A stretch of DNA of 13,219 bases from Bradyrhizobium sp. (GTDB taxonomy: Bacteria; Pseudomonadota; Alphaproteobacteria; Rhizobiales; Xanthobacteraceae). Each line of letters opens with the position of its first letter. The first letter of the stretch is position 1. Of this stretch, positions 1-7,362 are shown in pieces. The notes under the pieces were generated by a model. The model was given only the letters and a program-made list of their open reading frames with translations, did no database searches and had not been told where the DNA came from. The position numbers and the translations under genes are program-made. The stretch spans positions 1 through 13,219 of the forward strand of contig JAFAUV010000015.1 in assembly GCA_019243075.1 (NCBI GenBank), in the 5' to 3' direction.

Positions 1-1
1 C

Positions 2-1600
2 ATCGCGCTCTTTTCCAGCATCATCTTCGGCCTGTTCCTGCTCCGCGGCATCGCGCTCTATGCGCAGACCGTGACGCTGTCGAAGATCTCGAACGCCATC
101 CTCGCCAACAATCAGCGGCGCCTCTTCGCCAAGCTGATGAGCGAGAGCGTCGGTTTCTTCTCCGCGCGGCATTCGTCGGAATTCCTGGCGCGCCTGACGC
201 AAGGCGCCAATTCCGTCACGCAGGTGCTCAACCTCCTGATTAACGCGGTCGGTCGCGACCTCTTGCTGCTGGTCGGCCTCGTCGCCGTGATGATCGTGCA
301 GGACGCCTATATGGCGATGCTGGGCTTCCTGATCGCGCCGCCGGCCTTCCTGGTGCTGCGCAAGCTCGTGAAGCGCATCAAGGGTCTTGCCTATAACCAG
401 TTCACCGGCACCGCCGACATTCTCGAAACCATGCAGGAATCGCTGCAGGGCATCCGCACGGTGAAGGCGTTCACGCTGGAAGAGACCATGCGCGAGCGCA
501 TCAATGAAAGCATCGAGGCGGTCGAGCGCAACGCCAACAAGATGGCGCGGGTGTCGAACCGCTCGAGCCCGCTGATGGAAACGCTGGGCGGCCTCGCGGT
601 CGCAGGCGGGCTGATGTATGGCGGCTACAGCGTGGTGGCGCAGCATGCGACGCCCGGCCAGTTCTTCTCGTTCCTGACCGCCTTCCTGATGGCCTACGAG
701 CCGGCCAAGCGGCTGGCGCGGCTCAACATCGACCTCAACAGCAATCTCGTCGGGGCGCGGATGCTGCTCGAAATCGTCGACAGCCCGGCAACCGAAATCT
801 CCGACGACGACAAGCCGGCGCTGAAGCTGACGGATTCGCGCGTTGAGCTGCGCGATGTCAGTTTCGCCTACCGTGTCGGCGAGCCGGTGCTGAACCGCAT
901 GAGCTTTGTCGCCGAGCCCGGCAAGATGACGGCACTCGTCGGTCCCTCCGGCGGCGGCAAATCCACCGTGCTGGCGCTGTTGCTTCGCTTCTACGAGGTG
1001 ACCGAAGGCGTTATCGTGATCGACGGCCAGGCCATTTCAAGGGCGTCGCGCCGCTCGCTGCGTCAGCAGACCGCCTATGTCGGTCAGGACGTCTATCTGT
1101 TCCGCGACACCATCCGCGCCAACATCGCTTTCGGCAAGCCGGATGCGACGCAAGCCGAAATCGTCGAGGCGGCGAAAGCGGCTTGCGCGCACGAGTTCAT
1201 CATGGCTTTTCCCCTCGGCTATGACACGCCGGTCGGCGAACACGGAACCCAGCTTTCCGGCGGCCAGCGCCAGCGCGTCGCGGTGGCCCGCGCGCTGATC
1301 AAGAACGCGCCGATCATCCTGCTCGATGAGGCGACCGCCGCACTCGATTCGGAATCCGAGAAGCAGGTGCAGGAGGCGATCGAACATCTCTGTCAGAACC
1401 GCACCACCATCGTGATCGCACACCGCCTGCACACTATCATGCATGCCGATACCATCCTGGTGGTCGAGGCCGGCGAGATCGTCGAGCGCGGCCGGCACGA
1501 CGAGTTGCTGCGCCGCGGCGGACGCTATGCCTCTTTCTTCCGTCTGCAGCAGCGCGAGGCTGCCGCAGCTCCCACGCTCGCCTATTCGGCAAGCTCTTGA
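2..1600 (+). CDS. ABC exporter, fused permease and ATPase, MsbA-like (5' end missing)
   Basis: This is a half-transporter of the lipid/multidrug exporter class. It would dimerise in the inner membrane and use ATP to export a hydrophobic or lipid-like substrate. The reading frame is open from base 2, so the start lies left of the window; the GTG at 71 is internal. By alignment from memory with MsbA, the window opens near the second membrane helix, so about 70-80 residues are missing. Hydrophobic helices are visible around 242-360 and 590-720. The nucleotide-binding domain then follows: Walker A GPSGGGKST at 941-967, a Q-loop (VGQD) near 1079-1090, signature LSGGQ at 1253-1267, Walker B IILLDE at 1313-1330, and the switch histidine at 1421-1423. 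All ATPase motifs are intact, so it looks functional. The substrate cannot be told from sequence. The gene ends before a probable terminator at 1628-1649. Confidence 0.93.
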   Translation: MALFSSIIFGLFLLRGIALYAQTVTLSKISNAILANNQRRLFAKLMSESVGFFSARHSSEFLARLTQGANSVTQVLNLLINAVGRDLLLLVGLVAVMIVQDAYMAMLGFLIAPPAFLVLRKLVKRIKGLAYNQFTGTADILETMQESLQGIRTVKAFTLEETMRERINESIEAVERNANKMARVSNRSSPLMETLGGLAVAGGLMYGGYSVVAQHATPGQFFSFLTAFLMAYEPAKRLARLNIDLNSNLVGARMLLEIVDSPATEISDDDKPALKLTDSRVELRDVSFAYRVGEPVLNRMSFVAEPGKMTALVGPSGGGKSTVLALLLRFYEVTEGVIVIDGQAISRASRRSLRQQTAYVGQDVYLFRDTIRANIAFGKPDATQAEIVEAAKAACAHEFIMAFPLGYDTPVGEHGTQLSGGQRQRVAVARALIKNAPIILLDEATAALDSESEKQVQEAIEHLCQNRTTIVIAHRLHTIMHADTILVVEAGEIVERGRHDELLRRGGRYASFFRLQQREAAAAPTLAYSASS

Positions 1601-1627
1601 AAGCTGAATGGGCCGATCGGCTGCGGC

Positions 1628-1649
1628 TGCCCTCGTTGGGCATTCTTTT
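1628..1649 (+). terminator. Probable rho-independent terminator after the ABC exporter
   Basis: A perfect 5-bp stem (TGCCC at 1628-1632, GGGCA at 1638-1642) with loop TCGTT is followed at once by TTCTTTT (1643-1649). It begins 28 bases after the exporter's stop codon. The stem is short, so termination may be partial, but both the hairpin and the T-tract are present. It would separate the exporter from the hydrolase gene at 1726. Confidence 0.5.
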
Positions 1650-1725
1650 GCGCCGCTACTAGCCTCGGTCGGGGCAACCGCGTAATAGGGTCCTGATCTC
1701 TCTTCGTAACCCGCCGAGACCTTCC

Positions 1726-2427
1726 ATGAACGCCAAAGCCTTTGTCATTCCCGCGCCGTCGCAGGCCTTCCTTGCGGTGGTCGGAGAATCGAAATCCTTT
1801 CCCGTGCGCCGTATCTGGTGCGTCGGCCGCAACTATCTCGAACATATTCGCGAGATGGGCAATGACGAGCGGGATCCGCCATTTTTCTTCGCCAAGCATG
1901 CCGACATGCTCGAGCCGGACGGCGCCACCATCCCCTATCCCCCGCTGACCAAGGACATGCACCACGAGGTCGAGCTGGTGGTCGCGATGAAGAGCGGCGG
2001 GCTCAACATTCCGACCGAGAAGGCACTGGATCACGTCTATGGCTACGCGGTAGGCATCGACCTCACGCGGCGCGACCTGCAGCAGGCCGCGCGCAAGAAG
2101 GAGCGGCCGTGGGAGATCGGCAAGTCGTTCGACCATTCGGCGCCCTGCTCGGCGCTGCAGCCGGCTTCCAGGATCGGTCATCCCTCCAAGGGCAAGATCT
2201 GGCTCTCCGTGAACGGCACCGAGCGGCAGAAGGGCGATCTCGCCGAGCTGATCTGGAATATCCCCGAGATCATCTGGAAGCTGTCGCAGCAGGTCGAGAT
2301 CGGGCCGGGCGACATCATCATGACGGGTACGCCGGCCGGCGTTGCGGCGCTCTCCCCCGGCGACAAGATCGAGTGCGGCGTCGACGGCGTCGGCACGCTG
2401 AAGGTGACGATCGGCAAGCCGGCCTGA
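1726..2427 (+). CDS. Fumarylacetoacetate hydrolase family protein (acylpyruvase/fumarylpyruvate hydrolase-like)
   Basis: This 233-residue protein has the single-domain FAH fold size typical of FAHD1/YcgM and fumarylpyruvate hydrolases. Those enzymes cleave C-C bonds in acylpyruvates or decarboxylate oxaloacetate-like compounds in the cytoplasm. The metal-binding set of the family is present: E81 and E83 in HHEVELVV, and D112 in VGIDLTRRDLQ. Other family hallmarks are the early RNYLEH motif, WEIGKSFDHSAP near 129-140, SVNGTERQKG near 161-170, and GDIIMTGTPAGV near 195-206. The length is normal and nothing is broken. The ATG at 1726 is the first good start, but only a weak ribosome binding site precedes it. 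No aromatic-degradation genes lie beside it, so the substrate (fumarylpyruvate, another acylpyruvate, or a detoxification target) remains open. Confidence 0.9.
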   Translation: MNAKAFVIPAPSQAFLAVVGESKSFPVRRIWCVGRNYLEHIREMGNDERDPPFFFAKHADMLEPDGATIPYPPLTKDMHHEVELVVAMKSGGLNIPTEKALDHVYGYAVGIDLTRRDLQQAARKKERPWEIGKSFDHSAPCSALQPASRIGHPSKGKIWLSVNGTERQKGDLAELIWNIPEIIWKLSQQVEIGPGDIIMTGTPAGVAALSPGDKIECGVDGVGTLKVTIGKPA

Positions 2428-2496
2428 TCCGGCCATTCCAGGCAAAAAGCAACGGCCCGGATGGCGTTCGGGGCTGTTTCGATTGCCGAATTTTGA

Positions 2497-2652
2497 TCAG
2501 CTGCGCCCGACCGCCTGCAGACCCTTGAAGGTCAGGCGCTTCGGATCCCTGACGCCGGCGAGATAGAGCCGGCGGATGAAGGCAGCAACCGCGTCGCGAT
2601 CGCAATCGGTCAGCGCCACGATGGCGTCAACGGCAATCTTTTGGGCTTCCAT
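2497..2652 (-). CDS. Small hypothetical protein, 51 residues
   Basis: I do not recognise this protein. It begins MEAQKIAVDAIVALTDCDRD and ends GLQAVGRS. It is rich in Ala, Arg, Asp and Leu, has a single Cys near residue 17, and has no signal peptide or membrane segment, so it should be a small cytoplasmic, mostly helical protein. Coding support comes from three things: a purine-rich GGGGAAG a few bases before the ATG, third codon positions dominated by G and C as in the neighbouring genes, and an isolated place between a convergent gene on the left and the 3' end of a monooxygenase gene on the right. A palindromic CtrA-type box lies 58 bases upstream of its start (2710-2725), which suggests cell-cycle control. 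It is too short to assign a function and could be a chance ORF, though codon use argues against that. Confidence 0.6.
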   Translation of the reverse strand: MEAQKIAVDAIVALTDCDRDAVAAFIRRLYLAGVRDPKRLTFKGLQAVGRS

Positions 2653-2706
2653 GGGCTTCCCCGTGGCTCGTAAGCAGGCGCCCGTCTCCTCAAGCCTAGA
2701 ACTCGC

Positions 2707-2727
2707 CGGTTAATTTGGCGTTAACCG
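2707..2727. promoter_or_regulatory. Palindromic CtrA-type box (TTAA-N7-TTAAC on both strands)
   Basis: The sequence has 7-base perfect arms (CGGTTAA at 2707-2713 and TTAACCG at 2721-2727) around a 7-base spacer. TTAA at 2710-2713, seven bases, then TTAAC at 2721-2725 matches the published CtrA consensus TTAA-N7-TTAAC. Because it is palindromic, it matches on the other strand too. TTAA is rare in DNA of this GC content, and the site lies in the only sizeable intergenic gap with a downstream gene on the minus strand (start 2652). A GATTC (GANTC, the CcrM methylation target) lies nearby at 2743-2747. CtrA is the cell-cycle response regulator of alphaproteobacteria. Binding here is inferred from sequence only. 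Confidence 0.55.
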
Positions 2728-2836
2728 TTTCCCAACATCGCCGATTCCACGGCAAGACCGTATACGCGAAACCGCGCATGGCCAGGGTGCAAAGCCGAAT
2801 TCGACGATCGCCCGCGCTGAAAGGCCGCCGCCAAGC

Positions 2837-2851
2837 GCGCGGCACCCGCGC
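2837..2851 (-). terminator. Weak hairpin after the monooxygenase gene
   Basis: A perfect 6-bp GC stem (GCGCGG at 2837-2842, CCGCGC at 2846-2851) with a 3-base loop lies about 45 bases past the stop of the minus-strand monooxygenase. No T-tract follows on the minus strand, so it may only protect the transcript end or assist factor-dependent termination. Apart from this hairpin and the CtrA-type box, I see nothing convincing in 2653-2894. Confidence 0.2.
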
Positions 2852-2894
2852 TCGAATAACGGCCCGGTCAGAGCCCAGGATGCCGCTCCCGCAC

Positions 2895-4355
2895 TCACGA
2901 ATACTGCATCACGCCATCGTCAACCTTGCCGAAGCGCAGCGTGACGATGTCGAGGGCATAATTCTGATAGAGCCGCCACGGCCGCTTGGAACCTTGCTTG
3001 GGCATCTTCGCAATCGAGCGCTTGACGTAACCGGATGAGAAATCGATCGACGGCAACGCCTCGATGCCGGCGTCGTCATTGTGCGGCATGCACTGCCGAT
3101 AGTTGTGGCGATCCATGTAGTTGATCAACCGGCAGACATATTCGCAGGTGAGATCGCATTTCAGCGTCCAGGACGCGTTGGTATAGCCGAAGGACGACGC
3201 CAGGTTCGGCACGTCGGAATACATCATGCCCTTGTAGGTCAGCTTGTTCGAGAAATCGACATCGCGGCCGTCGACGCTGACCTGCACGCCGCCCAGAACC
3301 TGCAGCGCAAGGCCCGTTGCGGTGACGATGATGTCGGCCGGAAGCTCGCTGCCGTCCTTCAGGCGGATGCCGTTTCGGATGAAAGCGTCGATTTCACTGG
3401 TGACGACGGAAGCGCGATTTTCCCTGATCGAGCTGAACAGGTCACCATCGGGCACGAGGCAGAGCCGCTGGTCCCAGGGATTGTAGCGCGGCGTGAAATG
3501 GGTCGCGATGTCGTAGTCCGGGCCGAGCGCCATGCGGACACCGCCGAGGATCAGCCGCTTGACGTCGGCCGGCTTGCGCCGCGACAGCTGGAAGAAGTAC
3601 ATCCCCCACAGTACGTTGCGCCACCGAATCAGGTGATAGGCGAGTTTGGCCGGCAGGTTGCGACGCAGCTTGTTGGCGAGCAGATCCTGCGCCGGTCGCG
3701 ACACCACATAGGTCGGCGAGCGCTGCAGCATGGTGACGTGGGCCGCGGCCCTGGCCAGCTCCGGCACCAGCGTCACCGCCGTCGCGCCCGAGCCGATCAC
3801 GACGACCCGTTTGCCTGCATAGTCGAGATCATCAGGCCATTTCTGCGGATGGATGATCCGGCCGGCAAAATCCGCGGTGCCGGCAAATTCCGGCGTGTAG
3901 CCTTCCTCATATCTGTAATAGCCGGCGCAGGAAAACAGGAAATTGCAGGTAAAGGCGACGGTCTCGGTCGCGCCGGCAGCCGGCATCCGCTCGACCTCCA
4001 CCGTCCAGCGCGCCTCCTTGGTCGACCAAGACACGCGCTTCACGCGATGACGAAAGCGGATTTTCTTGTCGATGCCGTTCTCGACCGCGGTCTCCCGGAC
4101 GTAGTTGAGAATGCGCGGGCCGTCAGCAATCGCTTTTGGATCGGTCCAAGGCTTGAAGGAATAGCCGAGCGTGAACATGTCGCTGTCGGAGCGGACGCCC
4201 GGATAGCGAAACAGGTCCCAGGTGCCGCCGATCGCATCGCGGCCCTCGAGGATGGCGAAACTCTTGCCGGGGCATTTCGTCTGCAGATGATAGCCGGCGC
4301 CGATCCCGGACAGGCCGGCGCCGATGATCAGCACGTCGAAATGCTCTGGTGCCAT
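2895..4355 (-). CDS. Flavin-containing Baeyer-Villiger monooxygenase, EthA-like
   Basis: This is a 486-residue class B flavoprotein monooxygenase that uses FAD, NADPH and O2 to insert oxygen into ketones or to oxidise sulfur groups. The FAD motif GAGLSGIGAG is at residues 12-21. The Baeyer-Villiger fingerprint GGTWDLFRYPGVRSD (43-57) fits GGxWxxxxYPGxxxD exactly, and FAGRIIHPQKW (163-173) fits FxGxxxHxxxW. The NADPH motif GSGATA is at 188-193. Long stretches agree with my memory of mycobacterial EthA (489 residues), for example YNPWDQRLCLVP and GYTNASWTLK. I chose the ATG at 4355 because GGAGGT lies 4 bases before it. The ATG at 4367 and the longer start at 4403, which runs into a repeat element, are less likely. 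It follows ahcY on the same strand after a 136-base gap. The natural substrate is unknown. Confidence 0.92.
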   Translation of the reverse strand: MAPEHFDVLIIGAGLSGIGAGYHLQTKCPGKSFAILEGRDAIGGTWDLFRYPGVRSDSDMFTLGYSFKPWTDPKAIADGPRILNYVRETAVENGIDKKIRFRHRVKRVSWSTKEARWTVEVERMPAAGATETVAFTCNFLFSCAGYYRYEEGYTPEFAGTADFAGRIIHPQKWPDDLDYAGKRVVVIGSGATAVTLVPELARAAAHVTMLQRSPTYVVSRPAQDLLANKLRRNLPAKLAYHLIRWRNVLWGMYFFQLSRRKPADVKRLILGGVRMALGPDYDIATHFTPRYNPWDQRLCLVPDGDLFSSIRENRASVVTSEIDAFIRNGIRLKDGSELPADIIVTATGLALQVLGGVQVSVDGRDVDFSNKLTYKGMMYSDVPNLASSFGYTNASWTLKCDLTCEYVCRLINYMDRHNYRQCMPHNDDAGIEALPSIDFSSGYVKRSIAKMPKQGSKRPWRLYQNYALDIVTLRFGKVDDGVMQYS

Positions 4356-4400
4356 CGTGACCTCCATGCCGGTCGGAACGGCAGCCGCCTGCAAGATCGT

Positions 4401-4484
4401 CATACGCGGGCTTGGCCCGCATAACCATTCATTTTGGAGAGATGGATGGCCGGGTCAAGCCTGGTCCAGCCCGGCAATGACGTC
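4401..4484. repeat. Palindromic intergenic repeat, copy A (behind ahcY)
   Basis: Three hairpins lie in tandem: GCGGGC/GCCCGC (4406-4411 and 4415-4420), CCATTCAT/ATGGATGG with one G-T pair (4425-4432 and 4442-4449), and GCCGGG/CCCGGC (4449-4454 and 4470-4475). It shares the core TGGATGGCCGGG-n-CAAGCC, in the same orientation, with the element at 5981-6055. I recall similar GGATGGCCGGG-CAAGCCCGGC-ATGACG elements scattered in Bradyrhizobium genomes. It fills most of the gap between ahcY and the downstream monooxygenase, and may fold in the RNA and limit read-through or protect the ahcY transcript end. Confidence 0.6.
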
Positions 4485-4491
4485 CGGAGCA

Positions 4492-5922
4492 TCAATAGCG
4501 GTAATGATCGGCCTTGTAGGGGCCTTCCTGCTTCACGCCGATATAATCGGACTGGTCCTTGCGGAGCTCGGTGAGTTTGACGCCGATCTTGGCGAGGTGC
4601 AGCCGGGCGACCTTCTCGTCCAGCGTCTTCGGCAGCACATAGACCTTCTTCTCGTATTTGCCGCCATTGTTGTTGGCGAACAGTTCGATCTGGGCCAGCG
4701 TCTGGTTGGTGAAGGAGGCCGACATCACAAAGGACGGATGGCCCATGGCGTTGCCGAGATTCACAAGGCGTCCTTCGGACAGCAGGATGATTCGGTGCTT
4801 GTCCGGGAATTCGATCTCGTCGACCTGCGGCTTGATGTTGTTCCATTTCAGGTTACGCAACGAGGCGACCTGGATCTCGTTGTCAAAGTGGCCGATATTG
4901 CAGACGATGGCGCGGTCCTTCATCGCGCGCATGTGCTCGATCGTGATGATGTCCTTGTTGCCGGTCGCGGTGACGAAGATGTCGGCCCGAGGCGCGGCGT
5001 CTTCCATGGTCACGACCTCGTAGCCCTCCATCGCCGCCTGCAGCGCGCAGATCGGATCGATCTCGGAGACCATGACCCGGCAGCCGGCCTGGCGCAGCGA
5101 CGCGGCCGAGCCCTTGCCGACGTCGCCGAAGCCCGCGACCATCGCGATCTTGCCCGACAGCATCACGTCGGTGCCGCGGCGGATGCCGTCGACCAGCGAT
5201 TCGCGGCAGCCATAGAGATTATCGAATTTCGACTTGGTGACGCTGTCGTTGACGTTGATCGCCGGAAACAGCAGCGTGCCCTTCTTCTCCATCTCGTAGA
5301 GACGGTGCACGCCCGTGGTGGTCTCTTCCGAGACACCTCTGATGTTTTTCGCGATCTCCGTAAACCAGCCCTTCGGCTTTTCCTTCAGTAGCCGCTTGAT
5401 CAGTGCGTAGAAGATTTCCTCTTCCTCGGAAGCAGGCTGGTCGAGGAAGGCGGTATCGCCCCGCTCGGCGCGATGGCCGGCATGCACCAGCATGGTGGCA
5501 TCGCCGCCATCGTCGAGGATCATGTTGGGCGTGCCGCCGCCATGCCAGTCGAACAGCTTTGCGGTGTAGTCCCAATATTCGCTCAGCGTCTCGCCTTTCA
5601 CGGCGAACACGGGGATGCCGACCGCCGCAATCGCGGCCGCGGCGTGATCCTGCGTCGAATAGATGTTGCAGGAGACCCAGCGGATGTCCGCGCCGAGCGC
5701 AGCCAGCGTCTCGATCAGCACCGCGGTCTGGATCGTCATGTGCAGCGAGCCAGCGATGCGAGCGCCCTTCAGCGGCTGCTTCGGGCCGAACTCCTCGCGC
5801 GTCGCCATCAGACCGGGCATTTCGGTCTCGGCCAGCGAGATTTCCTTGCGGCCGAATTCGGCGAGCGCAATGTCCTTGACGATGTAGTCGGTGAAGGCAG
5901 GCTTCTTGGCAGCGGCGGTCAT
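4492..5922 (-). CDS. ahcY: Adenosylhomocysteinase (S-adenosyl-L-homocysteine hydrolase)
   Basis: This 476-residue cytoplasmic enzyme splits S-adenosylhomocysteine reversibly into adenosine and homocysteine, using bound NAD+. It thereby removes the inhibitory product of methyltransferases. Family signatures are present: GSLHMTIQTAVLIETL around 58-73 with the substrate histidine H61, SCNIYSTQDHAAAA at 84-97, the conserved K230 and D234 region, the NAD+ motif GFGDVGKG at 264-271, CNIGHFDNE near 341-349, and the C-terminal KADHYRY at 470-476, which closes over NAD+ in the partner subunit. It carries the roughly 40-residue insertion near 115-160 seen in bacterial and plant enzymes. The ATG at 5922 is preceded by AAGAAGGA at good spacing. 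It lies downstream of metK on the same strand, with a repeat element in the 144-base gap. Confidence 0.98.
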   Translation of the reverse strand: MTAAAKKPAFTDYIVKDIALAEFGRKEISLAETEMPGLMATREEFGPKQPLKGARIAGSLHMTIQTAVLIETLAALGADIRWVSCNIYSTQDHAAAAIAAVGIPVFAVKGETLSEYWDYTAKLFDWHGGGTPNMILDDGGDATMLVHAGHRAERGDTAFLDQPASEEEEIFYALIKRLLKEKPKGWFTEIAKNIRGVSEETTTGVHRLYEMEKKGTLLFPAINVNDSVTKSKFDNLYGCRESLVDGIRRGTDVMLSGKIAMVAGFGDVGKGSAASLRQAGCRVMVSEIDPICALQAAMEGYEVVTMEDAAPRADIFVTATGNKDIITIEHMRAMKDRAIVCNIGHFDNEIQVASLRNLKWNNIKPQVDEIEFPDKHRIILLSEGRLVNLGNAMGHPSFVMSASFTNQTLAQIELFANNNGGKYEKKVYVLPKTLDEKVARLHLAKIGVKLTELRKDQSDYIGVKQEGPYKADHYRY

Positions 5923-5980
5923 ATGATCATCCTTCTTTGCGCGAGCGGTGTTCCCGGAACATCGGACAGCAATTCGTTTC

Positions 5981-6055
5981 CGTCGTGGCGGGCATCCACG
6001 TCCTGGCCTCGACTGAGGGCGTGGATGGCCGGGACAAGCCCGGCCCCCATAACGT
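5981..6055. repeat. Palindromic intergenic repeat, copy B (behind metK)
   Basis: Two perfect hairpins stand side by side: CATCCACG/CGTGGATG (5993-6000 and 6020-6027, 19-base loop) and GGCCGGG/CCCGGCC (6027-6033 and 6039-6045, loop ACAAG). The core TGGATGGCCGGGACAAGCC at 6022-6040 matches copy A at 4443-4461 with one substitution. It takes up much of the gap between the metK stop codon and the ahcY start. It leaves about 58 bases before ahcY, so ahcY may have its own promoter or be read through from metK. Confidence 0.65.
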
Positions 6056-6066
6056 CATATGTCGAT

Positions 6067-7329
6067 CTAGAACGCGCGCTTGAGCGCATCGGCGAGATCG
6101 GTTCGTTCCCAGGAGAAGCCGCCGTCCTTTTCAGCGGCGCGGCCGAAGTGGCCATAGGCCGCGGTGCGGCGGTAGATCGGCCGGTTCAGCTTCAACGAGC
6201 GGCGGATGTTGGTCGGCGTGAGGCGGAATAGCTCCGGCAGCACCTTCTCGAGCTTCTTCTCGTCCACCTTCCCGGTGCCATGGGTCTCGACCAGCAGCGA
6301 CATCGGGTCGGCGACACCGATCGCATAGGCGACCTGGATGGTGCAGCGCTCGGCAAGGCCCGCGGCAACCACGTTCTTGGCGAGATAGCGCGCGGCATAG
6401 GCCGCCGAGCGGTCGACCTTGGTGGGGTCCTTGCCGGAGAAGGCGCCGCCGCCATGCGGGGCGTAGCCGCCATAGGTGTCGACGATGATCTTGCGCCCGG
6501 TGAGGCCGCAGTCACCGTCGGGTCCGCCGACCACGAAATTGCCGGTCGGGTTGACCAGGAAGTCGGACGATCTCTGCGGCATCCACCCCTTGGGCAGCGC
6601 CGACTCCACCGCGGTCGAGATCATCTCCTTGATCAGGCCGGGCGTGTACTTCTTGTTGTTGCGGCTCTTCTCGTTGTGCTGGGTCGAGACCACGACCTTG
6701 GTGCAGCCGGGCGGCTTGCCCGCGACATATTTCACCGTGACCTGGCTCTTGGCGTCGGGCTGCAGATCGGCGAGCTGGCCATTGCGGCGCTTCTCGGAGA
6801 GAACCTTCAGCACCTTGTGCGCGAAATAGATCGGCGCCGGCATGTACGAGCCCTTCTCGTACACCTCGCTCTCGGTGCAGGCATAGCCGAACATCATGCC
6901 CTGGTCGCCGGCGCCCTCCTCCTCGCCGCCTTTCTTCTTCTTGGCATCGACGCCCATCGCGATATCGGGCGACTGGCCGTGCAAGAGCACTTCGACGTCG
7001 GCGCCGTGAAAGGAAAAGCCGTTCTGGTCGTAGCCGATGTCCTTGACCACGCCGCGCGCGATTTCCGTGACCAGTTCGCGATCGACCACGGACTGGCCAT
7101 GGATGGTGCGGAAGAGCTGGCCGCGGCCTTCGCCGGCAATGACGATCTTGTTGGTCGTGCACAGCGTCTCGCAGCCGAGACGCGTATTGACAAGGCTGTC
7201 GTCGGCGATGCCGAGCTTGACGTCCTTTTCGATGAAGGCATCGAGGATCGCGTCGGAAATCTGGTCCGAAACCTTGTCCGGATGGCCTTCCGAGACCGAC
7301 TCGCTGGTGAACAGGTAAGACTCGCGCAT
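6067..7329 (-). CDS. metK: S-adenosylmethionine synthetase (methionine adenosyltransferase)
   Basis: This enzyme makes S-adenosylmethionine from methionine and ATP in the cytoplasm. The protein has 420 residues, longer than the 384 of E. coli MetK, as I recall for related alphaproteobacteria. Diagnostic motifs: SEGHPDKVSDQ at 13-23 (the catalytic H16 and metal-binding D18), the GAGDQGMMFGYA signature at 139-150, and GGGAFSGKDPTKVDRSAAY at 293-311. A short Lys/Glu-rich stretch (129-138) precedes the second motif. The start is the ATG at 7329 (MRESYLFTSES); the TTG directly before it is not needed. A purine-rich AAGAAGGGG sits about 9 bases upstream. The gene follows a methyltransferase gene by about 70 bases and precedes ahcY, so the makers and recyclers of methyl donor are adjacent. 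Confidence 0.98.
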   Translation of the reverse strand: MRESYLFTSESVSEGHPDKVSDQISDAILDAFIEKDVKLGIADDSLVNTRLGCETLCTTNKIVIAGEGRGQLFRTIHGQSVVDRELVTEIARGVVKDIGYDQNGFSFHGADVEVLLHGQSPDIAMGVDAKKKKGGEEEGAGDQGMMFGYACTESEVYEKGSYMPAPIYFAHKVLKVLSEKRRNGQLADLQPDAKSQVTVKYVAGKPPGCTKVVVSTQHNEKSRNNKKYTPGLIKEMISTAVESALPKGWMPQRSSDFLVNPTGNFVVGGPDGDCGLTGRKIIVDTYGGYAPHGGGAFSGKDPTKVDRSAAYAARYLAKNVVAAGLAERCTIQVAYAIGVADPMSLLVETHGTGKVDEKKLEKVLPELFRLTPTNIRRSLKLNRPIYRRTAAYGHFGRAAEKDGGFSWERTDLADALKRAF

Positions 7330-7345
7330 CAAGCAGACCCCTTCT

Positions 7346-7362
7346 TCCGCCCCCCAGGGGCG
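7346..7362 (-). promoter_or_regulatory. GC hairpin in the metK leader
   Basis: On the minus strand, CCGCCCC and GGGGCGG form a perfect 7-bp stem around a 3-base loop, followed directly by the purine-rich AAGAAGGGG ribosome-binding region of metK. It lies in the roughly 70 bases between the methyltransferase stop codon and the metK start. It could affect ribosome access or mark an RNA processing end. It has no T-tract, so it does not look like a terminator, and I could not match it to a known SAM riboswitch. Confidence 0.35.

Noticed and set aside
2427..2462. Imperfect hairpin after the FAH-family gene
   Set aside because: The arms ATCCGGCC and GGCCCGGAT pair only with a bulge over a long loop and no T-tract follows. 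Too weak to call a terminator.
2710..2898. 62-codon minus-strand ORF overlapping the monooxygenase stop (GTGA overlap)
   Set aside because: The overlap looks operon-like, but there is no ribosome site, the composition is unlike neighbouring genes, and the ORF runs into the CtrA-type box. Treated as chance.
2715..3038. 107-codon plus-strand ORF
   Set aside because: It is Arg-rich and its 3' half is antisense to the end of the monooxygenase gene. No ribosome binding site was seen.
4356..4403. Upstream start codons for the EthA-like gene (4367, 4403)
   Set aside because: GGAGGT is placed correctly for the ATG at 4355, the protein then starts like EthA, and the 4403 start lies in the repeat element.
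3081..4424. Long plus-strand ORF (447 codons) opposite the EthA-like gene
   Set aside because: It is an antisense shadow of a clearly coding gene. The protein is rich in Arg, Gly, His and Asp with no domain pattern, as expected in high-GC DNA.
5923..6066. Possible SAH riboswitch ahead of ahcY
   Set aside because: The gap is taken up largely by the palindromic repeat found elsewhere in the window, and I see no SAH-riboswitch-like layout. That class is mainly known from beta- and gammaproteobacteria.
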